A stretch of 64,000 nt of DNA from contig NZ_CP102246.1 in assembly GCF_024599795.1 (NCBI RefSeq), positions 3,472,001 to 3,536,000 on the forward strand, written 5' to 3'. The translations under genes were made by a program, and so were the position numbers. Positions 34,224 to 44,504 of the stretch are shown here, piece by piece (the stretch's first letter is position 1; every line of letters begins with the position of its first letter). The notes below the pieces were generated by a model, which did no database searches, had not been told where the DNA came from, and saw only the letters and a list, made by a program, of their open reading frames with translations. This DNA comes from Enterobacter cloacae complex sp. R_G8. GTDB lineage: Bacteria > Pseudomonadota > Gammaproteobacteria > Enterobacterales > Enterobacteriaceae.

Positions 34224-35192
34224 ATGACCATGCCAACCTCACAATGTCCGTGGCGGATGCAGGTTCATCACATCCATCAGGAGACGCCGGATGTGTGGAC
34301 GCTGTCGCTGCTATGCCATGACTACTATCCGTACCGTGCCGGTCAGTATGCGCTGGTCAGTGTCCGCAACGCCGCGGACACATTGCGCGCCTATACGATC
34401 TCCTCGACGCCGGGCGTCAGCGAATACATTACGCTCACTATCCGCCGCATCGATGACGGTGCAGGCTCGCAGTGGCTCACGCGTGACGTCAAGCGCGGGG
34501 ATTACATCTGGCTGTCTGACGCTCAGGGGGAATTTACCTGTGACGACAAAAGCGAAGATAAATTCCTGCTGCTGGCCGCGGGCTGTGGCGTCACGCCGAT
34601 CATGTCAATGCGTCGCTGGCTGGCCAAAAACCGCCCGCAGGCCGACGTGCAGGTGATCTACAGCGTGCGCTCGCCGGACGATGTGATCTTTGCCGATGAG
34701 TGGCGCAACTACCCGGTGACGCTGGTGGCGGAGCACAACGCGACGCACGGTTTTGTCGAGGGACGTCTGAGCCGCGCGCTGCTGCAACGCGTGCCCGATA
34801 TAGCGAACCGTACCGTGATGACCTGCGGCCCGGCACCGTATATGGAGATTGTGGAACAGGAAGTGAAAGCCCTGGGCGTAACCCGCTTCTGCAAAGAGCA
34901 GTTCTTCACGCCGGTGGCGGAGGCGGCAACCAGCGGGATTCAGTTCACCAAACTGCAACCGGCACAAACCTTCTTTGGCCGCGTCGGCACCACGCTGCTG
35001 GAGGCGCTGGAAAGCAATAAGGTGCCGGTGGTGGCTGCCTGTCGCGCGGGCGTATGCGGATGCTGTAAAACGAAGGTAGTCTCCGGGGAGTACAGCGTGA
35101 CCAGCACCATGACGCTGACCGATGCAGAAATTGCTGAAGGTTATGTGCTGGCGTGTTCCTGCCATCCGCAGGGCGATCTTGTGCTCGCGTAA
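34224..35192 (+). CDS. hcr: NADH oxidoreductase for Hcp
   Basis: 322 residues, equal to E. coli Hcr. The N-terminal FAD domain (RAYTISSTP near residue 55) is followed by an NAD-binding domain (LLAAGCGVTPIMSM near 115) and a C-terminal plant-type [2Fe-2S] domain (CRAGVCGCCK and LACSC). It passes electrons from NADH to Hcp. Second gene of hcp-hcr, ended by a hairpin. Confidence 0.97.
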   Translation: MTMPTSQCPWRMQVHHIHQETPDVWTLSLLCHDYYPYRAGQYALVSVRNAADTLRAYTISSTPGVSEYITLTIRRIDDGAGSQWLTRDVKRGDYIWLSDAQGEFTCDDKSEDKFLLLAAGCGVTPIMSMRRWLAKNRPQADVQVIYSVRSPDDVIFADEWRNYPVTLVAEHNATHGFVEGRLSRALLQRVPDIANRTVMTCGPAPYMEIVEQEVKALGVTRFCKEQFFTPVAEAATSGIQFTKLQPAQTFFGRVGTTLLEALESNKVPVVAACRAGVCGCCKTKVVSGEYSVTSTMTLTDAEIAEGYVLACSCHPQGDLVLA

Positions 35193-35213
35193 TCGTTAAA
35201 CGTGTCATCGTAG

Positions 35214-35248
35214 GCCCGGTAAGCGCCAGCGCCACCGGGCTTTTTTTT
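35214..35248 (+). terminator. Terminator after hcr, within a REP-like repeat (family B, copy 2)
   Basis: GCCCGGT (35214-35220) and ACCGGGC (35234-35240) enclose AAGCGCCAGCGCC and are followed by eight T. Its sequence resembles the repeat at 31407. The tail touches the end of the convergent DoxX gene. Confidence 0.82.
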
Positions 35249-35251
35249 GCC

Positions 35252-35686
35252 CTACCGCCACGCGGGCGCTTTCCCTACCGCGTACCGCCCTGCCCCTAAA
35301 AACACCACCGCCAGCGAACCGATAAAGAAATACACCAGGCTCTCAATGGCCCACGCACCGACGGCGTCCAGCGCAAAGGTTTTGCCCGTGCCCACCATCA
35401 GCCACGCCACAATCATGGTAAACGCCAGCACCAGCGCAGCCGGACGCGTGAAGAGACCGACAATGATCAGGATCGGTGCCACCACTTCGCCAATCAATAC
35501 GCCGTAAGCAATAAATCCCGGCAGCCCTTTTTCCACCAGCAGGCCGCCGATGAAGCCCACACCGCCAAATAACTTGTGTAATCCGTGAAACAGCATCAGC
35601 CCACCGACGGCAAGTCGTAACAAGAGTTTGCCGAGATCGTCGCACGTTAGCTTTTCGTTTACAGCAATTAACAATGATTTAACCAT
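35252..35686 (-). CDS. DoxX-family membrane protein
   Basis: 144 residues with four hydrophobic segments and the DoxX pattern (GGLMLFHGLHKLFGG near residue 28; GEVVAPILIIVGLFTR near 66). Family members are small inner-membrane proteins linked to redox or detoxification; no function is proven for this one. In E. coli hcr and poxB are adjacent, so this gene is an insertion in the local order. It is transcribed opposite to hcr and divergent from poxB across 152 bp. Codon use looks like its neighbours. Confidence 0.85.
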   Translation of the reverse strand: MVKSLLIAVNEKLTCDDLGKLLLRLAVGGLMLFHGLHKLFGGVGFIGGLLVEKGLPGFIAYGVLIGEVVAPILIIVGLFTRPAALVLAFTMIVAWLMVGTGKTFALDAVGAWAIESLVYFFIGSLAVVFLGAGRYAVGKAPAWR

Positions 35687-35797
35687 CTGAAATGATTCCC
35701 GTTTTCACCCAATCTGTCGCCAGATTATGCCGAATCATTGCCGGTGAAAACCACCCTGAAATGAGGGGTATTGTGCAGGCAATACAGTGACTTTCTT

Positions 35798-35805
35798 CTA
35801 AGCTT
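35798..35805 (+). promoter_or_regulatory. Putative RpoS -10 box of poxB
   Basis: CTAAGCTT preceded by T resembles the sigma-S extended -10 (CTAYRCTT), 33 bp before the poxB ATG. poxB is RpoS-dependent in E. coli. No strong -35 is seen, which fits sigma-S. Confidence 0.5.
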
Positions 35806-35838
35806 GTAAGCGATATCACAAAAAGGAGACGGACAACC

Positions 35839-37557
35839 ATGAAACAAACCGTGGCTGCATACATAGCGAAGACCCTCGAACAGGCAGGTGTAAAACGTAT
35901 CTGGGGCGTAACCGGCGATTCACTGAACGGGCTGAGCGACAGCCTGAATAAGATGAAGACCATCGAATGGATGCCGACCCGTCATGAGGAGGTGGCCGCC
36001 TTTGCCGCCGGGGCCGAAGCGCAGCTCACCGGGGAGCTGGCCGTCTGCGCCGGGTCGTGTGGGCCGGGCAACCTGCATCTCATTAACGGGCTGTTTGACT
36101 GTCATCGCAATCACGTGCCGGTGCTGGCGATTGCCGCCCATATTCCCTCATCTGAAATCGGCAGTGGCTATTTTCAGGAGACGCATCCGCAGGAGCTGTT
36201 CCGTGAATGCAGCCACTATTGCGAGCTGGTGTCGTCGCCGGAGCAGATCCCGCAGGTTCTGGCGATCGCCATGCGCAAAGCCGTGCTGAACCGTGGCGTT
36301 TCCGTTGTCGTCATCCCGGGAGATGTGGCACTCAAGGCCGCGCCGGAAGGGGCGAGCACCCACTGGTACCACGCCCCGCAGCCGGTGGTGACGCCAGCCG
36401 AAGAGGAGCTAAAAAAGCTGGCGCAACTGCTGCGTTACGCCAGCAATATTGCCCTGATGTGCGGCAGCGGCTGTGCGGGCGCGCACAAAGAGCTCCTTGA
36501 ATTTGCGGGTAAGCTAAAAGCCCCAATTGTTCATGCCCTGCGCGGCAAAGAGCACGTCGAGTACGATAACCCTTACGACGTGGGCATGACCGGGCTGATC
36601 GGTTTTTCGTCCGGCTTCCATACCATGATGAATGCCGACACGCTGATTCTGCTCGGTACCCAGTTCCCCTATCGCGCGTTCTACCCGACGGATGCCAAAA
36701 TCATTCAGATCGATATCAACCCGGCCAGCATCGGTGCACACAGCAAGGTCGATATGGCGCTGGTGGGCGACATCAAATCCACCCTTGCCGCCCTGCTGCC
36801 GCTGCTGGAAGAGAAAACGGATCGCAAATTCCTCGACAAAGCCCTGAGCGATTACCGCGATGCGCGTAAGAGTCTGGACGATCTCGCCAAACCGAGCGAC
36901 AAAGCCATCCACCCGCAGTATCTCGCGCAGCAGATCAGCCACTTCGCGGACGACGATGCCATCTTCACCTGCGACGTGGGCACGCCCACCGTCTGGGCGG
37001 CACGCTACCTGAAGATGAACGGCAAACGCCGCTTGCTCGGCTCGTTCAACCACGGCTCGATGGCCAACGCCATGCCGCAGGCGCTGGGCGCCAAAGCCAC
37101 CGCCCCGGAGCGTCAGGTGGTGGCGATGTGCGGTGACGGCGGGTTCAGCATGCTGATGGGCGATTTCCTGTCGGTGGTGCAGATGAAGCTGCCGCTGAAA
37201 ATCGTGGTCTTCAATAACAGCGTACTGGGCTTTGTGGCAATGGAGATGAAGGCCGGGGGCTATCTGACGGACGGCACCGAGCTGCACGACACCAACTTCG
37301 CCCGCATTGCCGAAGCCTGCGGCATAACCGGTATCCGCGTGGAGAAAGCCTCCGAGGTGGATGAAGCTCTGCAACGGGCGTTTTCCATCGACGGCCCGGT
37401 GCTGGTGGATGTCGTCGTCGCCAAAGAGGAGCTGGCGATCCCGCCACAGATCAAGCTGGAGCAGGCCAAGGGCTTTAGCCTCTATATGCTGCGGGCGATC
37501 ATCAGCGGCCGTGGTGATGAGGTGATCGAACTGGCAAAAACCAACTGGCTCAGGTAA
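35839..37557 (+). CDS. poxB: Pyruvate dehydrogenase (quinone), pyruvate oxidase
   Basis: 572 residues, the E. coli length. Thiamine-diphosphate enzyme with FAD: Glu in the N-terminal domain ([12 protein letters not shown], near residue 50), central FAD domain, and the TPP-magnesium motif [12 protein letters not shown] near residue 433. The C-terminal tail forms the lipid-activated membrane anchor in E. coli. It turns pyruvate into acetate and CO2 and passes electrons to ubiquinone, mainly in stationary phase. ltaE follows after 37 bp. Confidence 0.97.
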   Translation: MKQTVAAYIAKTLEQAGVKRIWGVTGDSLNGLSDSLNKMKTIEWMPTRHEEVAAFAAGAEAQLTGELAVCAGSCGPGNLHLINGLFDCHRNHVPVLAIAAHIPSSEIGSGYFQETHPQELFRECSHYCELVSSPEQIPQVLAIAMRKAVLNRGVSVVVIPGDVALKAAPEGASTHWYHAPQPVVTPAEEELKKLAQLLRYASNIALMCGSGCAGAHKELLEFAGKLKAPIVHALRGKEHVEYDNPYDVGMTGLIGFSSGFHTMMNADTLILLGTQFPYRAFYPTDAKIIQIDINPASIGAHSKVDMALVGDIKSTLAALLPLLEEKTDRKFLDKALSDYRDARKSLDDLAKPSDKAIHPQYLAQQISHFADDDAIFTCDVGTPTVWAARYLKMNGKRRLLGSFNHGSMANAMPQALGAKATAPERQVVAMCGDGGFSMLMGDFLSVVQMKLPLKIVVFNNSVLGFVAMEMKAGGYLTDGTELHDTNFARIAEACGITGIRVEKASEVDEALQRAFSIDGPVLVDVVVAKEELAIPPQIKLEQAKGFSLYMLRAIISGRGDEVIELAKTNWLR

Positions 37558-37594
37558 AACATTTCGCATGACCTCTTAATTAAAGGGATGTGAA

Positions 37595-38596
37595 ATGATT
37601 GATTTACGCAGCGATACCGTTACCCGACCGAGTCGCGCCATGCTCGAAGAGATGATGGCCGCCCCGGTCGGGGACGACGTCTACGGTGACGATCCAACGG
37701 TGAACGAACTGCAGCGCTATGCCGCAGAACTCAGCGGTAAAGAGGCCGCCCTGTTCCTGCCCACCGGAACGCAGGCCAACCTGGTGGCGCTGCTCAGCCA
37801 CTGCGAACGCGGCGAAGAGTATATTGTCGGCCAGGGCGCGCATAACTACCTGTACGAAGCGGGCGGTGCCGCAGTGCTCGGCAGCATTCAGCCGCAGCCT
37901 ATCGACGCCGCGCCGGACGGATCCCTGCCGCTGGATAAAGTCGCCGCAAAAATCAAAGCCGACGATATCCATTTCGCCCGCACCAGATTGCTCAGTCTGG
38001 AAAACACCCACAACGGTAAAGTCCTGCCGCGCGAGTACCTGAAAGCAGCGTGGGAGTTTACCCGCGAGCACAAGCTGGGGCTGCACGTGGACGGCGCGCG
38101 GATCTTTAACGCCGTGGTGGCGTACGGCTGCGAGCTAAAAGAGATTACGCAATATTGTGACTCGTTCACCATCTGCCTCTCTAAAGGGCTGGGCACCCCG
38201 GTGGGATCCCTGCTGGTCGGCAATGCGGACTACATCAAGCGCGCCAACCGCTGGCGTAAAATGACCGGCGGCGGCATGCGTCAGGCCGGTATTCTGGCCG
38301 CGGCCGGACTGTATGCGCTCAAAAACAACGTGGCGCGTCTCAAGGACGATCACGACAACGCCGCGTGGATGGCAGCGCAGCTGCGTGACGTGGGTGCCGA
38401 TGTGATGCGTCACGACACCAACATGCTGTTTGTTCGCGTGGGCGATGACCACGCCGCTGCGCTTGGTGAATTTATGAAAGCGCGTGGCGTCCTGATCAAC
38501 GCGTCACCTGTTGTGCGTCTGGTGATGCACCTCGACGTCAATCGCGAGCAGTTAATGGACGTCGTAAAACACTGGCAGGCGTTTTTACAGCGTTAA
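37595..38596 (+). CDS. ltaE: Low-specificity L-threonine aldolase
   Basis: 333 residues, equal to E. coli LtaE. Fold-type I PLP enzyme: DGARIFN near residue 168 and the PLP lysine in [12 protein letters not shown] near 197. It cleaves L-threonine and L-allo-threonine to glycine and acetaldehyde. An AAGGGATG ribosome site precedes the ATG. It sits in the poxB-ltaE-ybjT series, with short gaps. Confidence 0.97.
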   Translation: MIDLRSDTVTRPSRAMLEEMMAAPVGDDVYGDDPTVNELQRYAAELSGKEAALFLPTGTQANLVALLSHCERGEEYIVGQGAHNYLYEAGGAAVLGSIQPQPIDAAPDGSLPLDKVAAKIKADDIHFARTRLLSLENTHNGKVLPREYLKAAWEFTREHKLGLHVDGARIFNAVVAYGCELKEITQYCDSFTICLSKGLGTPVGSLLVGNADYIKRANRWRKMTGGGMRQAGILAAAGLYALKNNVARLKDDHDNAAWMAAQLRDVGADVMRHDTNMLFVRVGDDHAAALGEFMKARGVLINASPVVRLVMHLDVNREQLMDVVKHWQAFLQR

Positions 38597-38606
38597 GGAG
38601 CAGAAC

Positions 38607-40043
38607 GTGCCGCAACGTATTCTGGTGCTCGGTGCCAGCGGGTATATCGGTCAGCATCTGACCACGGCGTTAAGTCAGCAGGGGCATCAGGTGCTGGCGG
38701 CGGCACGCAACACGGAACGCCTGCAAAAACTAAACCTGCCTGGCGTCACCTGCCACAACGTCGACCTTAACTGGCCTGAGTCGCTGCCCGCGCTGCTGGA
38801 AGAGGTCGACACGCTGTATTACCTGGTGCACAGCATGGGCGAAGGCGGCGATTTTATCGCCCATGAACGTCAGGTGGCCCTGAACGTCCGCGATGCCCTG
38901 CGGCAAACGCCGGTTAAGCAGGTGATTTTTTTAAGCTCGCTCCAGGCGCCCGAAAATGAGCAGTCCGACCACCTGCGCGCCCGCCAGCTTACCGCGGACA
39001 CCTTGCGCAGTGCGGATATCCCCGTCACCGAACTGCGGGCGGGGATCATCGTCGGCGCGGGCTCTGCCGCCTTCGAAGTGATGCGCGATATGGTCTACAA
39101 CCTGCCGGTGCTCACGCCACCGCGCTGGGTGCGGTCGCGCACCACGCCGATTGCCCTGGAAAACCTGCTGCATTACCTGGTGGCGCTGCTGGACCATCCC
39201 GCCGAACAGCACCGCGTGCTTGAGGCCGCCGGGCCGGAGGTGTTGAGCTATCAGGAACAGTTCGAGCATTTTATGCGCGTCAGCGGCCGCCGACGCTGGC
39301 TGATCCCCATCCCCTTCCCGACCCGCTGGATCTCCGTGTGGTTTTTAAATGTCATCACCTCGGTGCCGCCGACCACTGCAAAAGCGCTGATCCAGGGGCT
39401 GAAACACGATCTGCTGGCGGACGATCGCGAACTGCGCGCATTAATCCCGCAGACGCTGATCCGTTTTGATGACGCGGTACGCCATACCCTGAAAGAAGAA
39501 GAGAAGCTGGTGAACTCCAGCGACTGGGGCTACGACGCGCAGGCGTTTGCCCGCTGGCGGCCGGAGTACGGTTATTATCCGAAACAGGCGGGCTGCACGG
39601 TGAAAACCTCGGCCAGCCTGACATCGCTGTGGGAGGTGGTGAACCAGATCGGCGGCAAAGAGCGATATTTCTTCGGCAATATTCTCTGGCAAACCCGCGG
39701 AGCGATGGATCTGCTGGTGGGCCACCGGCTGGCGAAAGGCCGCCCTGCTCGCCCGTATCTTGAGGTGGGTGATACGGTCGACAGCTGGAAAGTCATCATC
39801 GTCGAACCGGAAAAAGAGCTGGCGCTGCTGTTCGGCATGAAAGCACCGGGTCTGGGACGGCTCTGCTTCACCCTGAAAGACAAAGGCGATTACCGTGAAC
39901 TGGACGTCCGCGCCTGGTGGCATCCGCACGGGATGCCCGGTCTGTTCTACTGGTTGTTTATGATCCCGGCGCACCTGTTTATCTTCCGTGGGATGGCGAA
40001 ACGCATTGCGCACCTCGCAGAAAAAAAGACGGAAAAGATCTAA
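38607..40043 (+). CDS. ybjT: NAD(P)-binding protein YbjT (DUF2867)
   Basis: 478 residues (476 in E. coli). The N-terminal Rossmann domain has [11 protein letters not shown] near residue 8. The C-terminal half is the DUF2867 domain ([18 protein letters not shown] near 350), ending in a hydrophobic segment near 445-465. The start is GTG with GGAGCAGAAC upstream, 10 bp after ltaE. Function is not established; it resembles atypical short-chain dehydrogenases and epimerases. Confidence 0.92.
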   Translation: MPQRILVLGASGYIGQHLTTALSQQGHQVLAAARNTERLQKLNLPGVTCHNVDLNWPESLPALLEEVDTLYYLVHSMGEGGDFIAHERQVALNVRDALRQTPVKQVIFLSSLQAPENEQSDHLRARQLTADTLRSADIPVTELRAGIIVGAGSAAFEVMRDMVYNLPVLTPPRWVRSRTTPIALENLLHYLVALLDHPAEQHRVLEAAGPEVLSYQEQFEHFMRVSGRRRWLIPIPFPTRWISVWFLNVITSVPPTTAKALIQGLKHDLLADDRELRALIPQTLIRFDDAVRHTLKEEEKLVNSSDWGYDAQAFARWRPEYGYYPKQAGCTVKTSASLTSLWEVVNQIGGKERYFFGNILWQTRGAMDLLVGHRLAKGRPARPYLEVGDTVDSWKVIIVEPEKELALLFGMKAPGLGRLCFTLKDKGDYRELDVRAWWHPHGMPGLFYWLFMIPAHLFIFRGMAKRIAHLAEKKTEKI

Positions 40044-40135
40044 ATAAAACTCTCTTTCTTTCACCTTTCCCATTGCATAGCGCCGTAATTCACGAAAGAA
40101 TGCGCACGAAATTCTTTTCAACACAGTGGATTGAT

Positions 40136-41149
40136 ATGAAGGTACTGGTTACCGGGGCGACCAGCGGCTTAGGCCGAAATGCGGTCGAATTTCTGCGCAA
40201 CAAGGGCATCAGCGTCAGGGCTACCGGTCGCAACGAAGCGATGGGAAAACTGCTGCAAAAAATGGGCGCAGAGTTTGTCCATGCCGATCTGACGGAGCTG
40301 GTCTCCTCTCAGGCGAAAGTGATGCTCGCCGGAATCGACACCCTGTGGCACTGCTCCAGCTTTACCTCACCGTGGGGTACCCAGGAAGCCTTCGATCTCG
40401 CCAACGTGCGCGCCACGCGCCGTCTGGGCGAATGGGCCGTCGCCTGGGGCGTGCGTAACTTCATTCATATCTCCTCCCCGTCGCTCTACTTCGACTATCA
40501 CCACCGCCGGGATATCCAGGAAGCGTTCCGTCCGGCCCGTTTTGCCTGTGAGTTTGCCCGCAGCAAGGCGGCCAGCGAAGAAGTGATCGACCTGCTGGCG
40601 CAGTCGAACCCGCATACGCGCTTTACGATACTGCGTCCACAAAGCCTGTTCGGGCCGCATGACAAAGTGTTTATCCCGCGTCTGGCGCAGATGATGCACC
40701 ACTACGGCAGCGTGCTGCTGCCCCGCGGCGGCGATGCGCTGGTGGATATGACTTACTACGAAAATGCCGTGCACGCCATGTGGCTGGCGAGCCAGCCGGA
40801 CAGCGATAATCTGGTGTCTGGCCGCGCCTATAACATTACCAACGGCGAACCCTGCACCCTGCGCAGCATTGTGCAGCGTCTGATCGACGAACTGCAGATT
40901 GACTGTCGTATTCGCTCGGTGCCTTACCCCATGCTGGATATGATTGCCCGCAGCATGGAGCGTTTTGGCAGCAAGTCCGCCAAAGAGCCGGCACTGACGC
41001 ATTACGGCGTATCGAAGTTGAATTTTGATTTTACGCTGGATATTTCGCGTGCGGAGAATGAGCTGGGGTATAAGCCGATTGTGACGCTGGATGAAGGGAT
41101 TGTGCGCACCGCGGCGTGGCTGCGGGACCACGGGAAGTTGCATCGGTAG
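40136..41149 (+). CDS. ybjS: NAD-dependent epimerase/dehydratase YbjS
   Basis: 337 residues from the ATG at 40136 ([15 protein letters not shown], as in E. coli). The upstream open frame overlaps ybjT and is not conserved. Rossmann motif GATSGLG near residue 7; the remainder matches extended SDR epimerases related to 3-beta-hydroxysteroid dehydrogenase-like proteins. Substrate unknown. It is the last core gene before the accessory region; in E. coli amiD follows directly. Confidence 0.93.
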   Translation: MKVLVTGATSGLGRNAVEFLRNKGISVRATGRNEAMGKLLQKMGAEFVHADLTELVSSQAKVMLAGIDTLWHCSSFTSPWGTQEAFDLANVRATRRLGEWAVAWGVRNFIHISSPSLYFDYHHRRDIQEAFRPARFACEFARSKAASEEVIDLLAQSNPHTRFTILRPQSLFGPHDKVFIPRLAQMMHHYGSVLLPRGGDALVDMTYYENAVHAMWLASQPDSDNLVSGRAYNITNGEPCTLRSIVQRLIDELQIDCRIRSVPYPMLDMIARSMERFGSKSAKEPALTHYGVSKLNFDFTLDISRAENELGYKPIVTLDEGIVRTAAWLRDHGKLHR

Positions 41150-41170
41150 TTAATTGGGTGCGGCCTGATG

Positions 41171-41193
41171 CCCTCACCCCGGCCCTCTCCCAC
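41171..41193. repeat. Intergenic hairpin repeat, family A, copy 3, left part
   Basis: Left arm and part of the loop of the same unit as at 21189 (CCTCACCCCGG, then CCCTCTCCC at 41183-41191). It is cut after CCCAC by the insertion sequence; the right arm resumes at 42479. Confidence 0.85.
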
Positions 41194-42478
41194 TGTACGG
41201 TCCGGGGACATGGTAGACAGGTGTTCGGGGACATGGTGAACACTTTTTAACATCCTTTACCCATGGTGATCGACTTTTTCTTCAGGTCGATCACCCCCAC
41301 TTTTGTGCTGTACCACCACACCTCGTAGCGGCCGTCTTCCTGCATCTCCTTCAGCCCGACCCGTTCTCCCCTGAACGCCTTGCCTGCGCTCAGACTTACC
41401 CCTTTCACGCTCAGCTTTCCGCTGATATCCACTTTCCTGACCATCACGCCCTCGTCGTATTCCGGGGGCGTTGTGTTGCCGCTGTACCGTCGCGATGACG
41501 GCTGATACCGCGAGCCCGGTACCGCCATATCCAGCGCCTCATGCGGGCGTTCAAGGTTATAGACCGTCCGCCAGTGGTCGAAGGCGCGCTGCAGTTCGCC
41601 CTCACTCGCGAACCATTTACCCTGCAGCACCTCCGTCTTCAGGCTGCGGTGAAAACGCTCCAGCTTGCCCTGCGTCTGCGGATGATACGGCCGGGAGTGT
41701 CCCACCCGGATACCATGGCGCATCAGCCACAGCTCGAGCGCCGTCCAGGTGCCGGTGGTGTCTCCCCACGGGGCGCCGTTGTCCATCGTCATCCTGTCCG
41801 GCAGGCCGTAGCGTTCAAACACGCTGACCAGCTGTTGCTGCACGGTCTCACGCCGTTCATCGCTACAGTGCGCCAGGCACAGAGAAAAACGGGAGTGGTC
41901 ATCCAGCAGGGTGAGCGGATGGCAGCGGCCACCGCCAAAGGGAAAGTGGCCCTTAAAATCTATCTGCCAGAGCCGGTTCGGCGCGTCATGTTCGAACCGT
42001 CCCGTGGCGGGAATGCCCGGTGAAGTGCCCGGCAGCAGGCCGTGACGGGCCATCAGGTTATGAACGGTGCTGAAGGCGGGCATACGGTGCCCCTGGTCTT
42101 CCAGCCAGCGCTTTATCTTGCGTGCGCCCCAGCGTTCATGGCGGTCATGGGCCATACGCAGCAGGGCAGTGATGTCGTCAGATGAGCGGTTCGGGGAATG
42201 GTGCGGTATGCGCGGGCGGTCCTGAAGGCCGGAGGAACCTTCCTCCATCCAGCGACGAAGCCACTTGTAGCCGGTGGCAGGTGAAATGCCGAAGCGACGG
42301 CAGAGGGAACGGATGTTCGCCCCGTCCTGCGAGGCGAACAAAACAAACTCGGTACGTAATGACATGGTATCTCTCGCATCCCAGGGCATAAGCGACTCCA
42401 TAAACGGGTTCTTATGCCTTAGTTGTAAGTGTCTACCATGTCCCCGAACAAGTGTTCACTATGTCCCCGGACCGTACA
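41194..42478. mobile_element. IS481-family insertion sequence, 1285 bp, complete
   Basis: Ends are TGTACGGTCCGGGGACAT and its complement, an 18-bp perfect terminal inverted repeat (TGT...ACA as in IS481). A 5-bp direct repeat CCCAC flanks it (41189-41193 and 42479-42483). One transposase gene fills the element on the minus strand. Inside each end a second copy of the CGGGGACAT motif lies 23 bp from the first. The element is inserted in a hairpin repeat between ybjS and the chitinase region. Confidence 0.93.
41247..42401 (-). CDS. IS481-family transposase
   Basis: 384 residues from the first ATG; a second Met at residue 5 is also possible. The N-terminal helix-turn-helix domain (RRFGISPATGYKWLRRW, near residues 35-51) is followed by an rve integrase core. 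The likely DDE triad is Asp148 (WQIDFKGHF), Asp207 (MDNGAPWGD) and Glu248 (QGKLERFHR). The reading frame is intact, so the element could still be active. A C-terminal beta-rich domain follows near 320-384. Confidence 0.93.
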   Translation of the reverse strand: MESLMPWDARDTMSLRTEFVLFASQDGANIRSLCRRFGISPATGYKWLRRWMEEGSSGLQDRPRIPHHSPNRSSDDITALLRMAHDRHERWGARKIKRWLEDQGHRMPAFSTVHNLMARHGLLPGTSPGIPATGRFEHDAPNRLWQIDFKGHFPFGGGRCHPLTLLDDHSRFSLCLAHCSDERRETVQQQLVSVFERYGLPDRMTMDNGAPWGDTTGTWTALELWLMRHGIRVGHSRPYHPQTQGKLERFHRSLKTEVLQGKWFASEGELQRAFDHWRTVYNLERPHEALDMAVPGSRYQPSSRRYSGNTTPPEYDEGVMVRKVDISGKLSVKGVSLSAGKAFRGERVGLKEMQEDGRYEVWWYSTKVGVIDLKKKSITMGKGC

Positions 42479-42493
42479 CCCACAGGGAGAGGG
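42479..42493. repeat. Intergenic hairpin repeat, family A, copy 3, right part
   Basis: Starts with the duplicated CCCAC, then A and GGGAGAGGG (42485-42493). Joined to 41171-41193 without the IS and one CCCAC, it restores the unit seen at 21189. Confidence 0.85.
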
Positions 42494-42503
42494 AGTAAAG
42501 ACT

Positions 42504-42530
42504 AAAACGGCAACCTTTCGGTTGCCGTTT
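42504..42530 (-). terminator. Terminator after the GH19 chitinase gene
   Basis: AAACGGCAACC (42505-42515) and GGTTGCCGTTT (42520-42530) pair around TTTC, just past the stop at 42536. Confidence 0.8.
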
Positions 42531-42535
42531 GCTGT

Positions 42536-44368
42536 TTATAATGCCGTCCAGGCCTCAGACCATGCCAGACCTGCGCCTGGTTCATAGTACATTGGTGCGT
42601 TGTTACACCAGCCGCTGTACGGGAACGGTTTGCACTGGAACAGTTTACCGTGGTTGTTCACGATATCGCCCGCGCTGTACTTACTGTTCGCGCTCCACGC
42701 CGGGTAAGTGCCAGACGTGCCTTCGTCCTGAGACGGTGTGGCGGCCTTAGCTTTTACGTTCAGCAGGTACGAGGTGGTACTGCTCAGCTCGCCGTCGCTG
42801 ACGGTCAGGCTGATTTCATACTGCTGCGCCGTCGCGGCTTCCGGTGCGTTGAAGGTCACCACCGCTTTATCGTCGCCGGTAACGGTCTGGCCGTCCTGGG
42901 AACGCCAGGTGTAGGTCAGCTTATTGCCGTCTTCATCGGTAGAACCTTCTGCACTCAGGGAGACCTGCGCACCCGCTTCGACCGCACCAATCGGCCCTGC
43001 AATCTGCGCCACCGGGGCGTGGTTTGCCGGCACAGGAACGGTATCTTCATCCGGCGTTGGGGTGACGTTTTCGTCAGGCGTTGGGGTCACATTTTCGTCT
43101 GGCGTCGGCGTCACCTTATCTTCGTCAGGCGTCACGGCTGAGCCATCATCGTTCACGATATTCACGTTGAAGAACTTCTGTACACATTTGGTGTAGTCGC
43201 CGTCTTTAAACGCGCTGAATGGCGTCTGATAACCCACCAACTGGCAAGCATAGGTCTTACCATCAGGGGTATCTGCGCTCCATCCCCAGTCCTGTTCCCA
43301 GTAGATCTTCAGGGCGCCTGCGCCACCTTCATCGAACTGCTTCATGTTGGCACAGCCAAGCACTTCGTCAGCCGGTACAGGGACTTTCAGGTAGTTAGCG
43401 AACTCTTTGTAGTATTTGATACGGTTCTGAGACTGGGCAATTTCAGTCGGGCCACCGCACTCTACGCCGCCGTTAATGATCTGGGTGGTCACGCCGAAGC
43501 CAGGGACAAGGCCGTTGGCTTTATCGTGATCGTTCGGCTGCCAGGTGCCGTCAATAACCTGCAGCATGCTTGGTTTTGGCGGCTGCGGATAGGCAAAGAA
43601 GAAGATCGCACTGGCCAGGTTCAGCCAGGTGTCGGCCACCAGCTCAGGTTTATCGAGCAGCGTGCGGACATCGCCGTACATCGCTTCGGAGAATGGACCG
43701 TAGTTGTAGTTGTAGGACAACTGTTTAGCACCGCGACCAAAGTAGCTCAGGAAGTCGCCATCTTTGTCTTTACCGCATGGCCAGGTCTGACCCTGCCAGA
43801 CATCCGGGTTACATTCCCCGTTATAGCCGCCCTTCTGGCCTTCGCTCCAGCCCATCTCACGCACATAGACCAGCGCCTGACGCCATTCGGCTTCCGGACG
43901 CCAGCTTTCGTGACCACCGGTTTCCTGTGCGAAGTGGGCAAACATGGTTGCCAGCTCTTTACGGCAAATGGCTTCGCTGTCGCGACCATCATTGTAGGTA
44001 TCACACAGCGCCGGGAATTTACCTACGGCTTTCAGGAAGTTGCTGTAGCTGTAATCCTTCGCGCGCAGCGGGAACAGATATTCCCAGTCGCTCTCTTTGA
44101 GGATCCCTTCAACGCGTTTCACGTTTGCCGGGTTTGCTGCACGGCCTGGCTCAATCTGCTCTACCTGAGCATTGTCCAGCGTACGGATAGTATCTTTCAC
44201 GGATTTCATCAGCGGGAAATCCGTGAGCTCTTTTTCCTTTTTGGCCAGATCGCTGGCTTTGATGGTGTAAGGCTGGCTGCTTTCCGCCTTCAGCATGGTA
44301 GCCTGAGCAATAACCGGTGCTACGCAGGCACCGGCAATAAGCACGCTCAGTAATGTCCTTTTATTCAT
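42536..44368 (-). CDS. Secreted GH19 chitinase with PKD and chitin-binding domains
   Basis: 610 residues. Signal peptide about 1-23 (ending QATM). The GH19 catalytic domain spans about 80-400: HFAQETGGH carries Glu149, the likely acid catalyst; Glu171 is a candidate second Glu; [15 protein letters not shown] near 210 is the family signature. Then a linker of repeated TPTPDENV (about 418-445), a PKD-type domain (about 448-540) and a C-terminal CBM5/12 chitin-binding domain (about 555-605, Trp-rich). It should hydrolyse chitin outside the cell. It lies beside a GH18 chitinase and a type II secretion cluster, which I infer exports it. It ends at a terminator next to the IS. Confidence 0.92.
   Translation of the reverse strand: MNKRTLLSVLIAGACVAPVIAQATMLKAESSQPYTIKASDLAKKEKELTDFPLMKSVKDTIRTLDNAQVEQIEPGRAANPANVKRVEGILKESDWEYLFPLRAKDYSYSNFLKAVGKFPALCDTYNDGRDSEAICRKELATMFAHFAQETGGHESWRPEAEWRQALVYVREMGWSEGQKGGYNGECNPDVWQGQTWPCGKDKDGDFLSYFGRGAKQLSYNYNYGPFSEAMYGDVRTLLDKPELVADTWLNLASAIFFFAYPQPPKPSMLQVIDGTWQPNDHDKANGLVPGFGVTTQIINGGVECGGPTEIAQSQNRIKYYKEFANYLKVPVPADEVLGCANMKQFDEGGAGALKIYWEQDWGWSADTPDGKTYACQLVGYQTPFSAFKDGDYTKCVQKFFNVNIVNDDGSAVTPDEDKVTPTPDENVTPTPDENVTPTPDEDTVPVPANHAPVAQIAGPIGAVEAGAQVSLSAEGSTDEDGNKLTYTWRSQDGQTVTGDDKAVVTFNAPEAATAQQYEISLTVSDGELSSTTSYLLNVKAKAATPSQDEGTSGTYPAWSANSKYSAGDIVNNHGKLFQCKPFPYSGWCNNAPMYYEPGAGLAWSEAWTAL
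43047..43118 (-). repeat. Tandem repeat, three 24-bp units, in the GH19 linker
   Basis: Units at 43047-43070, 43071-43094 and 43095-43118 code for the eight-residue period TPDENVTP, with a partial unit after. Unit number may vary between strains by slippage. Confidence 0.85.
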
Positions 44369-44504
44369 CTCGGTTATTCCTGTTAATGTCGATAACGTTA
44401 AATAAATCCAGGTTTATTTATTAATCCGTTAATAAATAAACGCCAGACAGCTGCTTTTCATTTTCTGAAGAATACGGGTGGGTACTCTTCAAAAAAGAAA
44501 AAAC

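Noticed and set aside
36514..37569. 351-codon frame antisense to poxB
   Set aside because: Shadow of a conserved gene; composition rich in His, Gln and Arg as expected for antisense.
43047..43118. Short tandem repeats that might suggest a CRISPR array
   Set aside because: Units are directly adjacent, without spacers, and code in frame for a protein linker.
44467..44490. Inverted repeat after the lytic transglycosylase gene as a terminator
   Set aside because: The T run is on the wrong side for minus-strand transcription and the stem has mismatches.
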